A stretch of DNA of 39,410 nucleotides from Symplocastrum torsivum CPER-KK1 (GCA_019358875.1 JAHHIF010000069.1:1-39410), one strand, 5' to 3'; numbered from the stretch's first letter, positions 1-8,353 are shown. Made by a program: numbers and translations. The notes: generated by a model from the sequence alone, not told the origin.

Positions 1-68
1 GTCGGCGGCGCAATCCAATAATCAATGTTTCCCGTTCGCGGGTTGCGAACTTCAATCTTTGCACCCAT
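1..68 (-). CDS. Aldehyde dehydrogenase family protein, N-terminal 22 codons (cut by window edge)
   Basis: The minus strand from ATG at 68 reads MGAKIEVRNPRTGNIDYWIA and stays open to the window edge. The pattern KIEVRNPRTG-x3-DY followed by prolines resembles the amino end of cyanobacterial NAD(P)-dependent aldehyde dehydrogenases. These oxidise aldehydes to carboxylic acids. No catalytic region lies in the window, so the call rests on about 20 residues. Another protein sharing this leader is possible. Confidence 0.45.
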   Translation of the reverse strand, partial: MGAKIEVRNPRTGNIDYWIAPP

Positions 69-487
69 AGTTCAAATGATGCCCAACTTGGCTAAACGCT
101 CAATAGTTTCTCGCTGAGGAAAGGATAGAGTGTTTGCGCTCTATTTCACCTTCACTTTCTAGTATTGGCAGGGTAAAAGTGAGACGGGCGGTAGCTGTCT
201 GCACACAGTTCAAAACGCTGTCGGCACATCTGAAACGGGCTAAAAAGAAGCGCCAAAAATTTCCTAGTGTCCAGCAAATTCTCGCCTTCAACAAACTCCT
301 CTAGGGATAGTTGGAACTTCGAGGACTCAGCTTGATTTGGCGACGAAGTATAAGTACTCTAGCAAAACCCTGGCAAGATGAGCAATTGTCAGTATATTCT
401 CGACACAGGCTCTGTACGTCTTCCAAAAGCTCTAGCTACAGAACCTGATTGAAAAGCCATAAACGCGGTGCTCAGGAGATAGTTAAG
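69..487. other. Intergenic stretch without a convincing gene
   Basis: The stretch separates the divergent aldehyde dehydrogenase start (minus) and the NTF2-like gene (plus). Short open frames here lack coding character and good ribosome sites. It must hold both promoters, but I could not place convincing -10/-35 boxes. Confidence 0.5.
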
Positions 488-883
488 ATGGGACAAATGC
501 AACAAACGACAATGGAAGTTGCTCATCAAGCCTTTTCGCACTTCACTCAGGGTCTAGCAACAGGCGAGTGGAACCAATTCTTGGATATGCTTAGCGAAGA
601 TTTCACCTTTTGGTTTCCCGTCGGTTCTTACCACGGTTTGAATGTCGGGAAACACAGAGCGCGTGAATTCTTCGAGTATGCTTCTGAGGCTTTTAAGCCA
701 GGGCTATCAGTTACGCTTGAGCGCGTTACCAGTAGTGAGACGACTGTTGTTTTCGAGTTCAGGGACGAGGGATGGCTGAGGGGAGAACCCTATAAAAACC
801 GAATTGCCGTTTCTTTTGATGTTTGTGGAAACCAAATTTGTGCCTATCGGGAATACTTTGGCAGCGATGGTAAATCAAATTAG
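488..883 (+). CDS. NTF2-like / SnoaL-like small protein
   Basis: This 131-residue protein has the layout of the NTF2/SnoaL alpha+beta barrel. An N-terminal helix (HQAFSHFTQGLATGEWNQFLDML) leads into SEDFTFWFPVGSYHG, then a helix with the KHRAREFFEY stretch, then beta strands ending near AYREYFGSDGK. The family covers ketosteroid-isomerase-like enzymes and ligand-binding proteins, so no substrate can be given. The start at 488 was chosen over an in-frame one at 449 because AGGAG lies about nine bases before it. It stands alone, upstream of an SDR gene in the same direction. Confidence 0.75.
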   Translation: MGQMQQTTMEVAHQAFSHFTQGLATGEWNQFLDMLSEDFTFWFPVGSYHGLNVGKHRAREFFEYASEAFKPGLSVTLERVTSSETTVVFEFRDEGWLRGEPYKNRIAVSFDVCGNQICAYREYFGSDGKSN

Positions 884-1050
884 AAGGGGTACATCCCAAT
901 GAGCTGTTTAGGGAATTGCAACAGCCACATCGTGATAGACTTCAGGCGAAATTTTGTGGCACGAATCGCAACGGTTGTCCCCTGTTACGGCGTTCAAAAA
1001 ATTCCCAGGTACGAGCGCGTCCGTATACTAGGTAAATAAAAAAAGCGAAC

Positions 1051-2028
1051 ATGAAACACCTTGAAGGCAAAGTGACATTGGTCACAGGTGCAACGCGGGG
1101 GATTGGCAAAGGAATTGCGATTGGACTGGGTGAGGCAGGTGCAACCGTGTACATCACAGGTCGCAGTCTTGACAGCTCCAACTGTGGAGATAACATCTCA
1201 GGGAGCCTGAGTGACACTCAAGAAGCTGTTGAGGAAGCTGGTGGTGTATGCATTCCCGTCCAGGTAGACCACAGCGATGATGAGCAAGTGCGTTTGCTGT
1301 TTGAGCGCATCCAGGACGAGCAGGGACACCTCGATGTGCTGGTCAATAATGTTTACTCAGGGGTACAAGCACTGGGGAACGCTAATGGAAAGCCCTTCTG
1401 GGAGAGCGAACCGAGTTTTTGGGATGCTTGTAACAATGTTGGTCTTCGCCGTCACTATGTTGCTAGTGTTTTTGCTGCCCGCCTGATGACCGAGCATAAG
1501 CTCGGACTGATTTGTACCATCTCCTCATGGGGCGGTCTGTCTTATATTTTTGGCGTTGCCTATGGTGCAGGCAAAGCCGCGTGCGATCGCCTCGCGGCTG
1601 ATATGGCTGTCGAACTAAAGCCGCATAACGTGGCTTCGCTCTCAATCTGGCCAGGGATTGTTGGTACTGAACACATTTCCCGTTTGGCTGCCGAAATGGA
1701 TGAAAGCCGTGCTGCTAACCCACAAACTTCAGCCATTAAGGAGGGCTACAACTGGGAAACTCCTTTGCTAACAGGACGAGTCATCGCGGCGCTGGCAGCC
1801 GACCCAACTATCATGCGTCGGACAGGTCGGTTGCAAATTGTTGCCGAACTCGCTCAACACTATGGACTGGTAGACCAGAACGGCGAGCGCCCTGCATCCC
1901 TACGCTCTCTCCGTTTCGTACTTCCCTTTGCCCTGCCCCCACTCAGAAAGTACTCATGGCTCGTGCCTGATATAAAAGTCCCCTGGTCACTGCTACTACT
2001 AAATGCACTCAGCTCACCTAAAATTTAA
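1051..2028 (+). CDS. SDR family NAD(P)-dependent oxidoreductase
   Basis: A 325-residue classical short-chain dehydrogenase/reductase. The nucleotide-binding motif TGATRGIG sits at about residues 13-20, an NNVY stretch matches the NNAG region near residue 100, the catalytic serine is in ISSWGG, and the YxxxK catalytic pair is in YGAGKAACDR. The length and extended C-terminus resemble the DHRS1-like subgroup more than 250-residue FabG types. It would reduce or oxidise a carbonyl/alcohol substrate with NAD(P)H; the substrate is unknown. The gene lies 167 bp after the NTF2-like gene on the same strand. No strong Shine-Dalgarno precedes the ATG. Confidence 0.88.
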   Translation: MKHLEGKVTLVTGATRGIGKGIAIGLGEAGATVYITGRSLDSSNCGDNISGSLSDTQEAVEEAGGVCIPVQVDHSDDEQVRLLFERIQDEQGHLDVLVNNVYSGVQALGNANGKPFWESEPSFWDACNNVGLRRHYVASVFAARLMTEHKLGLICTISSWGGLSYIFGVAYGAGKAACDRLAADMAVELKPHNVASLSIWPGIVGTEHISRLAAEMDESRAANPQTSAIKEGYNWETPLLTGRVIAALAADPTIMRRTGRLQIVAELAQHYGLVDQNGERPASLRSLRFVLPFALPPLRKYSWLVPDIKVPWSLLLLNALSSPKI

Positions 2029-2233
2029 TCCAAAAAATTTTAGAAAAATTTTCCCAGTGCTCGTTTCAGACCTTACATGGCACTTGGATGCACCAACGCT
2101 ACCTTTACGCCTATGAAGGCACAAAATGCCGTGCTTTTAAAATGATTTTTTTGGTATTAAAAAAACATTTTTGTCCGTACTCATACTGTAAGATACTGCC
2201 AAATTATTATCCTTAAAAAACATCGCGTTAAAA
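2029..2233. other. AT-rich intergenic region
   Basis: An AT-rich stretch with several A and T runs between the SDR gene and the PEP-CTERM gene. It presumably holds the terminator of the first and the promoter of the second. No clear hairpin or promoter box was found. Confidence 0.35.
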
Positions 2234-3346
2234 ATGAGTAATAGGCTTGCAGCGCTTCAAGCTACCCTTGTTCTAAGTACCTTCAGCGCTTTATGTATTG
2301 ACGTGCTACCTGTAAGTGCAGCCCTATTAATTGGTAATACCAAAGGCAATAACGTTTTACTCTTTGACGAGCAAAATGGCAGCTTTCTCGGCGAGTTTAT
2401 TACTCCTGGTAGTGGCGGATTACTAGCTCCAGATGCTCTAAACTTCGGTCTTGATGGGAACTTCTATGTTACGAGCGGTGATACGCCAGAGACCTCTGCT
2501 GTCCTACGCTACAACGGAATCACTGGAGAATTCATTGATGTGTTTGCCTCTGGCAATGGGCTATTTCGCCCCTACGGTGCAGCCTTTGGACCCGATAATA
2601 ATCTTTACGTCAGTAGTTTCCTGAGTGATCAAATTTTACGGTTCAACGGAACGACCGGAGAGTTTCTCGATGTCTTCGCCTCTGGAAATGGTCAACCGGG
2701 TGGGTTGAACGGACCCAATCAGCTACTTTTCGCACCCGATGGTAGTCTCTACGTCACGACTCAAGGCAGTATTGCGGATAACGGCGTTCCCACTTTTCCC
2801 GGTCTTCCCAGCCAAGTGCTGCGTTTTGATATAGCAACGGGTCAGAAGAGTGTATTGATCGAGCAGCCAACCCCTTCACCAGATAGTTTAGGGTTTGTCA
2901 GTTTCCTCGGATTAGTTCTGGGACCGGAAGGTGACTTGTTTGTCAGTGACTTCGCCAACGATATCAGACGTTACCAACTAGAAACCGGCAATTTGGTGGA
3001 TGTTTTATCAACCAATTACACGGGTACTGTCCCCAGTAATAATTTCATCGGTAACTTAACGAAAGGAACTGACAACATCCTTTACACAGTTGGTTTTGAC
3101 TCGAAAAACAACGACTTCGGTGCAATTCTCCGTTATGACGGAGTGACAGGAAACCCCTTGCCCGCACCTGGTAATGATGATGCCATCTTTGTTCCTACTG
3201 ATAGCAAGCTGTTGCGTCCAATTGGTATAGTTTTCACCTCGCAGGTACTCTCGACTTCTGTACCAGAACCTACTGCAACGATGAGTTTGCTGGCACTTGG
3301 CGCTTTGGGTACGATTGCCCTGAGCAAACGTCAGCGCCATCTTTAG
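2234..3346 (+). CDS. NHL/SMP-30-like beta-propeller protein with PEP-CTERM sorting signal
   Basis: A 370-residue exported protein. An N-terminal hydrophobic segment (about residues 8-32) acts as signal peptide. The body holds repeated blades of the type VLRYNGITGEFIDVFASGNG and ILRFNGTTGEFLDVFASGNG, with FGPDNNLYVSS-like strands, typical of NHL/SMP-30/Vgb propellers. The C-terminus is a textbook PEP-CTERM tail: VPEPT, a hydrophobic helix, then the basic end SKRQRHL. PEP-CTERM proteins are processed by an exosortase and directed to the surface or extracellular matrix. No exosortase gene is in the window. Ligand and function are unknown. Confidence 0.85.
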   Translation: MSNRLAALQATLVLSTFSALCIDVLPVSAALLIGNTKGNNVLLFDEQNGSFLGEFITPGSGGLLAPDALNFGLDGNFYVTSGDTPETSAVLRYNGITGEFIDVFASGNGLFRPYGAAFGPDNNLYVSSFLSDQILRFNGTTGEFLDVFASGNGQPGGLNGPNQLLFAPDGSLYVTTQGSIADNGVPTFPGLPSQVLRFDIATGQKSVLIEQPTPSPDSLGFVSFLGLVLGPEGDLFVSDFANDIRRYQLETGNLVDVLSTNYTGTVPSNNFIGNLTKGTDNILYTVGFDSKNNDFGAILRYDGVTGNPLPAPGNDDAIFVPTDSKLLRPIGIVFTSQVLSTSVPEPTATMSLLALGALGTIALSKRQRHL

Positions 3347-3420
3347 GTTCCCGACAAAATGAAGGAATTCGCAGAAATCGAAGCCAGCATCATATCGAAA
3401 CTTAAAGTATTGGCAATCAG

Positions 3421-3470
3421 AAAGCGCTAATCCATCTATGTAGGTAAAGTTGGGGCGTAGCGCTTTTGTT
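3421..3470 (+). terminator. Hairpin with T-rich tail after the PEP-CTERM gene
   Basis: AAAGCGCTA (3421-3429) pairs perfectly with TAGCGCTTT (3458-3466), followed by a short T-rich run. The 28-base loop is long for an intrinsic terminator, so this is only a likely one. Confidence 0.4.
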
Positions 3471-3502
3471 TGGGTTAGCTTTTAAGAAAACCGGGCAGTG
3501 GA

Positions 3503-3694
3503 ATGACAGCGGACATACAGAAATTCTATCGAGCAACAAACCCCAGCCTCACTCTGAGTGCTGACAAGGCTGAAGACCGCAAGTATTACATTGACTGTGC
3601 CTCGGTACGGGGTGGAGATATCATTGGCTTAGTCTTAACAATGGAAAAATTTTGGTCGTTAGTGAGGATTCAAAAGGAACTGTCCCATTTTTGA
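3503..3694 (+). pseudogene. Truncated 5' end of a P-loop ATPase gene (relative of the gene at 10242)
   Basis: The 63-codon frame begins MTADIQKFYRATNPSLTL and continues DRKYYIDCASVRGGDII. This aligns with the intact ATPase at 10242 (MTINLDLRRFFQACNPAKTL, then QKYYIDFSSVRGGEII). Similarity ends at about 3625, before the Walker A motif would begin, and foreign sequence follows. The fragment therefore cannot be an ATPase. The breakpoint coincides with an inverted repeat (3629-3661 against 3867-3899) and lies near TGTCCCA motifs that also occur upstream of the intact copy, suggesting recombination or insertion broke it. Confidence 0.75.
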
Positions 3695-3899
3695 TGTCTG
3701 ACCGCTCACTGCCTGGAGGTCTGTAATGGCGAAAAATTGTTGTTTGGGATGGCAACTGTCCCATTAATGGCTCAAATTGGGACAGTTGAACACGTACTAG
3801 CGAACGTAGAATTGGGAATCAGGACACCCAAACAAGCCTTGATTTGTAGACTTTTCAGCCTTAACGACCAAAATTTTTCCGTCGCTAAAACTAAGCCAT
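3629..3899. repeat. Imperfect inverted repeat, about 33 bp arms
   Basis: Plus-strand 3629-3661 (starting GGCTTAGTCTTA and ending TTTTGGTCGTTA) matches the reverse complement of about 3867-3899 with four differences, including an uninterrupted 19-base core. The arms bracket about 205 bp between the ATPase fragment and the dead reverse transcriptase. This may be the scar of a small inserted element; no gene is visible inside. Confidence 0.6.
3753..3788. repeat. Perfect 11-bp inverted repeat built on TGTCCCA
   Basis: CAACTGTCCCA (3753-3763) and TGGGACAGTTG (3778-3788) form a perfect inverted repeat with a 14-base spacer. A further TGTCCCA lies at 3681-3687. Such spacing suits a dimeric recombinase or repressor, but a terminator-like hairpin is also possible. 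Confidence 0.55.
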
Positions 3900-3922
3900 T
3901 CTCTCAAAGCTTTCTGATTAGG

Positions 3923-4140
3923 TTACACGAAAACCGCCAAACCCGTCTGTGTTTTGATTATTCGGGTCTTGCTTTCTTTGATTTGCAGTCCACGTTCTTT
4001 GAGGAATAATGAAACGTAGAACTTAACGTGTTTGGGGTTAGTCCCTGGCTTACAGATGTACACTAAGTTATCCGCATATCTTAAACACGTTGCTCCTTTG
4101 TAAAGCGCCCTGATTGGATTGACGACGTTGGGCAGCCTTT
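3923..4140 (-). pseudogene. Group II intron reverse transcriptase/maturase remnant
   Basis: On the minus strand a frame just after the GFA stop reads NPIRALYKGATCLRYADN, then LVYICKPGTNPKHVK, then LFLKERGLQIKESKTRII, ending at a stop at 3923. This is the palm domain around the YADD motif of group II intron reverse transcriptases, whose usual text is RYADDFVV..CK..FLKERGLEIKESKTRI. The second catalytic aspartate is replaced (YADN), and the fingers, maturase and HNH parts are absent. It is a decayed insertion and no intact intron surrounds it. Confidence 0.72.
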
Positions 4141-4599
4141 CTAATGATGTTGTTTTGCAAACTCACAGAGCAACGCTGGAAAACTCTCTGGTAGTGGAAA
4201 TTTGTTAAAGCTATGGATGGCGGGTGTCGCTGCCCAGGGCAGTTTTTCGTCCGTGTAGGTCTCAATAAATGGCCTAAAAGCTTGGGCATCATCCATCATC
4301 GTTGCTCGGACATTGACAAATTCATCCATTCCTTCTGGGCGTGTGAATAGCCAACTCATGCAGTGTGCACAGAAATAATGACGCGTTGCACCCTGTAGTC
4401 CGCCAATGACAGGTTCACCCAACGTTACCTTGAATCCATTGCTTGGATGAAGTGCGCTCAAACTAAAGGCGCTTGCCGTCATGCGCTGGCACCCCGTGCA
4501 GTGACACGCCATGGTAATTAGGGGTTCTGAATTGACTTCAAATTGAATTCGCCCGCATCTACATTTACCAGTTCTATAAGGATTACTGTTTGTCATCAT
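4141..4599 (-). CDS. GFA family protein (glutathione-dependent formaldehyde-activating enzyme-like, CENP-V fold)
   Basis: About 152 residues with the zinc-binding cysteine pattern of the GFA/CENP-V family: CRCG near the N-terminus, CHCTGCQ around residue 30, and CAHC in the middle. The family binds zinc and includes proteins reported to use S-hydroxymethylglutathione, but most members have no proven substrate. I placed the start at 4599, where AAGGAG precedes a tandem ATGATG by three bases (4596 equally possible), rather than at an upstream in-frame ATG at 4641. It is the only intact gene among decayed fragments. A second, dead GFA start lies about 400 bp upstream. Confidence 0.82.
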   Translation of the reverse strand: MMTNSNPYRTGKCRCGRIQFEVNSEPLITMACHCTGCQRMTASAFSLSALHPSNGFKVTLGEPVIGGLQGATRHYFCAHCMSWLFTRPEGMDEFVNVRATMMDDAQAFRPFIETYTDEKLPWAATPAIHSFNKFPLPESFPALLCEFAKQHH

Positions 4600-4682
4600 T
4601 GACTCCTTATCGCTGTCGCGACACCACCACAGGCTTGACATCTAACAGCTTAACGATTGAGTTAACTGGATGCAGGTAACTT

Positions 4683-4946
4683 CTACCACTCGTCAGACAA
4701 TTCTAGGCTCCGTTCCGGTTCAGCAATTTGGTGGGCGGTAGGTTTGTTTACAATACACAAGTTCAAGCGAAGCCGTCCAACGCCGGGTTCAGCCGCAACG
4801 TTTCGCGTTGCCGCGCAGGGTCGGGAATCTAAATCAGCATACGTCTCATACACCGACAGCGCCCGCTCAGCGCAATCCGCAGCCCAGCTTCCAAGGAGCC
4901 TGAGGGACTCCAGGCTCAGCGTGATCGGGTTGGACTCACGACCCAT
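4683..4946 (-). pseudogene. Imm-5-like 'putative immunity protein' N-terminal fragment
   Basis: A strong ribosome site (AGGAGGTGAAGG directly before ATG at 4946) starts a frame reading ITLSLESLRLLGSWAADC then AERALSVYE then DSRPCAA. This matches the first 45 or so residues of the small helical 'putative immunity protein' family (Imm-5-like), usually 150-200 residues. After DSRPCAA the similarity stops, and the remaining 40 codons look non-coding until a stop at 4683. It is most likely a gene truncated by deletion. The family assignment comes from memory of its N-terminal pattern. Confidence 0.5.
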
Positions 4947-5013
4947 CCTTCACCTCCTGACGATACCGGTATTACAGGGTTACGAGCGGTCCCACGAGGA
5001 TACTTAACGCTGC

Positions 5014-5049
5014 TCATCCACACAGGCAACCGCCAGTGAATCGATCCAT
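5014..5049 (-). pseudogene. Start of a second GFA-family gene, stopped after 11 codons
   Basis: A minus-strand frame with a good ribosome site (AGAGGAGACGCAGC before ATG at 5049) reads MDRFTGGCLCG and then hits a stop. GGCLCG is the first zinc-binding motif of GFA-family proteins, so this is likely the broken 5' end of a GFA gene distinct from the intact one at 4141-4599. Confidence 0.45.
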
Positions 5050-5099
5050 GCTGCGTCTCCTCTAAAATCAAGCGGTCGGAATGGTTACAACGAACAGTA

Positions 5100-5252
5100 C
5101 TAATACGCCTCCCACAGTGTATCCGCTGATGCCGCCTCTCCAAGGATGGGAAGAAATAGTTCGATGCTATTGAACTGCGAGAGAAACCAAAGTGCAGCGA
5201 TGATGATTGGGGCATCGGTAATCAATGGTGCAAGGCAAGTTATCCGCCTTGT
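5100..5252 (-). pseudogene. LysE-like transporter fragment
   Basis: A 50-codon minus-strand frame reads RRITCLAPLITDAPIIIAAL then WFLSQFNSIELFLPILG before a stop at 5100. A basic cytoplasmic stretch, then LAPLITDAPII and a hydrophobic helix, resembles the second transmembrane region of LysE-family exporters (LAPLLTDAPI type). The start and the remaining helices are missing. It sits in the same orientation between the SRPBCC and GFA fragments. The assignment is moderate because only about 40 residues match. Confidence 0.38.
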
Positions 5253-5310
5253 CACTACGCGAACGTATTCTGGCAAACCGGCTAATGTCTCGCGCTGGGT
5301 CAGTTCATTT

Positions 5311-5424
5311 TCAGGTCATTGATTCGAGGAGTTCTTCGAGGCGGTTCAGTGTCTCGCGCATCCCCATCTCCATACCTGAGTGAAGATGTCCATCCCGCTG
5401 CTCAACCGACGGGTACTGGATATG
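5311..5424 (-). pseudogene. SRPBCC (AHSA1-like) C-terminal fragment
   Basis: The minus-strand frame ending at the stop at 5311 reads HIQYPSVEQRDGHLHSGMEM then GMRETLNRLEELLESMT. This is the characteristic end of AHSA1/SRPBCC-domain proteins: YPS-x-E-x-RD, GMxxGMRE, then an amphipathic helix RLEELL. The N-terminal two thirds of the domain are not recognisable upstream. It is one of several same-strand fragments in this decayed stretch. Confidence 0.5.
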
Positions 5425-5845
5425 GATGTGCGAAGCAGGGCTGGATTGGCAAGATGTCCAACACGGCGAACAGCACTGTCACAATTAAGGCGAACTTATC
5501 AATCACAGGTTAATTCAGGGTGTCTAATACCGATAACTCTCGGTATTGGAAGTAGGATAATGGCTGTAATCACGCTATATCGTTGATTGGGCTAATTCCT
5601 AAAAATTAGGGAATAGAGAAGGGGAAAAATTACCTCTTATTGAGAATAACCCCTAGCTTGTTGCGAGTGATTGATAAGTTGATAAGCTGACTGATCACCG
5701 ATTAGAACAGAATCGAACGCTCGGATAAATTCATCTGAGCGTTCAGCTTTTTGAGGCGATTGTCTGCTCCTTCGCTAAAATTCAATCCAAGCACTATGTA
5801 GCAGTCAAATGATACAGTCTAGCTACTTCCTCAGAGGGAACTGAG
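5425..5845. other. Intergenic region with three hairpins before the haemagglutinin gene
   Basis: No convincing gene. AATACCGA (5526-5533) pairs with TCGGTATT (5540-5547). ATTCCTAA pairs with TTAGGGAAT, with one bulge, near 5595-5614. A third and stronger hairpin at 5715-5744 is listed separately. Confidence 0.5.
5715..5752 (+). terminator. Intrinsic-terminator-like hairpin upstream of the TpsA gene
   Basis: GAACGCTC (5715-5722) pairs with GAGCGTTC (5737-5744), and the stem continues with GAT/ATC after one mismatch. AGCTTTTT follows. It lies about 95 bp before the haemagglutinin start, so it may end transcription from the left or act as a leader attenuator. Confidence 0.55.
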
Positions 5846-8353
5846 ATGAAAGGGTGTTATCTAGAAAAATGGCTGTTGGTTGGCAGTGTCTTGTATGCAC
5901 TCTTTAGCTCTAACCTTTGTGTCGCACAAGTAGTTGGAGATACAACACTCCCTACGGCAGAGAGATCGCTCGTTACAGGCAATCCCAATTTTCAGATTGA
6001 CGGTGGGGCAACGCGAGGTGGCAATCTGTTCCACAGCTTCCAATCATTTTCTGTACCCACGGGGGGTTCTGCCTACTTCAATAATGCAGCAGATGTGCAG
6101 AACATTTTCAGTCGTGTCACAGGTGGGTCAATCTCGAATATTGATGGCGTGATTCGGGCAAATGGTACAGCGAATTTGTTTTTGCTCAACCCGAATGGCA
6201 TTCTGTTTGGTGCGGGTGCGTCACTCAACATCGGCGGCTCGTTTGTTGCCAGTACCGCTAACAGTATCAACTTTGCTGATAATTTTCAGTACAGCGCCAC
6301 TAATCCCCAAACGACGCCACTGTTAACGGTTAGCGTCCCGATTGGCTTGCAGTTGGGAACAAATCCAGGAGCGATTGTGGTGCAAGGAAATGGATACGAT
6401 TTATCGATTCCAGTGCCAATTTTTTTACCTCTGATTAGAGGAACCAGCTCAACAGGTCTGCAAGTGCCAGCAGGACGTACTCTCGCGTTGATTGGCGGAG
6501 ACATAGAGTTAATAGGCGGCACCCTAACGGCAGAGCAAGGACGAATTGAGCTAGGCAGTGTGCGCGATGGACAGGTGAGTCTTGATGGTGGCTTTGCCTT
6601 GAGCTACCCAGGGGTGCAAACCTTTGGTGATATTCGTCTATCGCAACAGGCGTTAGCTGATGCTAGTGGCAGTGGGTTGATTCAGGTGCAGGGGAATCAA
6701 GTCTCGCTTGTGGATGGCTCACTCCTGTTGATTCAAAACCAGGAGGCTCAAGCAGGAGGGAGCATCACAGTTAATGCTGCCCAGTCTCTAGAGGTGAGCG
6801 GAACTAGCTCAGATGGTAGGATTTATGGCGGCTTGGATAGCCAAAGTATGGGGGTTGGGAGTGGAGCAGATATTGCCGTTTCAACTAGGCAGTTGGCTGT
6901 TCGGGATGGGGCAACAATAGTTGCTCGCTCCTACAGTTCTGCTAGGACGGGCAATGTAACTACGCAAGCCTCTGATTCAGTGCAAGTCATTGGGGTTTCA
7001 TCCATTAATCCTAGTTTAGTCAGCAACATCGCTACTGCCGCTTTCAGTTCTGGAGATGCAGGAGATGTCACCGTATCGACACAGGAGTTAACGATTCTCA
7101 TTACAGGAACCATAGGATCGGCAACATTTGGAAGGGGTCGTGGGGGAGATGTAACAGTGAACGCTCTTGACTCGATAAAACTGGCTGGACAGAGCATTCT
7201 TTTCACTCAAAGTACTATACAGGCTAATTCTCTAGGTGCTGGAGATGCTGGTCGAGTCACGGTCAACACCTCAAGGTTAGTGATTCAGGATGGAGGAGCC
7301 GTTACGACTTCCACAGGAGGAACTGGTAGCGCAGGCAGTCTAACCATCAATGCCTCTGAGTCTGTAGAGGTCAGCGGTCGCCCCCCAGTGCCTTCTCTTC
7401 CCAGTTATGTGGGTTCGTCTGCCGTTATTGCAAGTGATATCTTAAAACAAACTTTTCGATTGCCTCCAACGCCGAGTGGATTCTCTGGAAATGTCACCAT
7501 CAACACTCAAAGGTTGAGTGTTACAGATGGTGCAACAGTCGAAGTCAGTAATCAAGGGGTAGGCAATGGCGGGACACTCACGATTAATGCCAACTCTATC
7601 TTTCTAGATAGTAGAGGTGCAATTACCGCCGCTACTGCCTCTGGGGAAGGCGGCGACATTGATCTCAACGTGCGGGATGTCTTGCTGCTGCGAAACAACA
7701 GTCAAATCACCACCTCGGCGGCTGGCACGGGCAACGGTGGCAACATCAGGATTAATACGTCCTCACTCGTCGCTGTCCCCAACGAAAACAGCGACATCAG
7801 TGCTGATTCAGTAAACGCTCGTAGCGGTAACGTGACTATCAATACTTCTGGCTTGTTTGGCATCGAGTTCCGCGATCGCAACACCCCCTTAAGCGACATC
7901 ACCGCTACGGGAGCAAGTTCTGAGCTGAGTGGCACAGTACAAATCAACGTCCAAGATGTTGACCCTGCAAGAGGACTGGCTCAATTACCAACGGACGTGG
8001 TGGATGCTTCAGGTGCGATCGCTACTGGCTGTCGAAATGTTCGAGACAGTTCCTTCGTCGTCACGGGTCGGGGTGGGTTGCCTCCCAATCCGGAACAACA
8101 ATTAGACGATGATGCCGAATGGCTTGACCGACGCAGGTTGACAGTTGCTCAACAGACCAATCCGGGAACAGATGGTAGCCAGCAGCACTCAGAGGGCAGG
8201 CTTGACACCCCACACTCAGCACACCATCCCCCACTCATCGAAGCCACTGGATGGGAATTGGCTCCTACGGGTCAGGTCATCCTCACGGCAAGTGTTCCTA
8301 ATGTGACCTCCTCCAATCGCTGGGGACAGCCAGTTAATTGCAATGGGTCGTAA
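5846..8353 (+). CDS. Filamentous haemagglutinin-like secreted protein (two-partner secretion, TpsA)
   Basis: This 835-residue protein has a signal peptide (charged start, hydrophobic VGSVLYALFSS, cleavage likely after CVA near residue 28). The TPS secretion domain follows: GNLFHSFQSFSVPTGGSAYF, then ISNIDGVIRANGTANLFLLN with PNGI, then FVASTANSINF. The rest is beta-helix repeat, with many GGxxTVN and GNVTINT units. The C-terminus carries the tail seen in cyanobacterial TpsA proteins (ATGCRNVRDSSFVVTGRGGL, later WDRR-like text). Such proteins cross the outer membrane through a TpsB pore, but no TpsB gene is in the window. GAGGGAACTGAG precedes the ATG. The role is probably adhesion or surface structure; the target is unknown. 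Confidence 0.9.
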   Translation: MKGCYLEKWLLVGSVLYALFSSNLCVAQVVGDTTLPTAERSLVTGNPNFQIDGGATRGGNLFHSFQSFSVPTGGSAYFNNAADVQNIFSRVTGGSISNIDGVIRANGTANLFLLNPNGILFGAGASLNIGGSFVASTANSINFADNFQYSATNPQTTPLLTVSVPIGLQLGTNPGAIVVQGNGYDLSIPVPIFLPLIRGTSSTGLQVPAGRTLALIGGDIELIGGTLTAEQGRIELGSVRDGQVSLDGGFALSYPGVQTFGDIRLSQQALADASGSGLIQVQGNQVSLVDGSLLLIQNQEAQAGGSITVNAAQSLEVSGTSSDGRIYGGLDSQSMGVGSGADIAVSTRQLAVRDGATIVARSYSSARTGNVTTQASDSVQVIGVSSINPSLVSNIATAAFSSGDAGDVTVSTQELTILITGTIGSATFGRGRGGDVTVNALDSIKLAGQSILFTQSTIQANSLGAGDAGRVTVNTSRLVIQDGGAVTTSTGGTGSAGSLTINASESVEVSGRPPVPSLPSYVGSSAVIASDILKQTFRLPPTPSGFSGNVTINTQRLSVTDGATVEVSNQGVGNGGTLTINANSIFLDSRGAITAATASGEGGDIDLNVRDVLLLRNNSQITTSAAGTGNGGNIRINTSSLVAVPNENSDISADSVNARSGNVTINTSGLFGIEFRDRNTPLSDITATGASSELSGTVQINVQDVDPARGLAQLPTDVVDASGAIATGCRNVRDSSFVVTGRGGLPPNPEQQLDDDAEWLDRRRLTVAQQTNPGTDGSQQHSEGRLDTPHSAHHPPLIEATGWELAPTGQVILTASVPNVTSSNRWGQPVNCNGS

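Noticed and set aside
3737..4009. 90-codon plus-strand frame
   Set aside because: It lies antisense to the reverse transcriptase remnant and across the TGTCCCA dyad, with no protein-like motifs.
4744..5007. 87-codon plus-strand frame
   Set aside because: The minus strand here has a strong ribosome site and a recognisable Imm-5-like start; the plus frame has neither.
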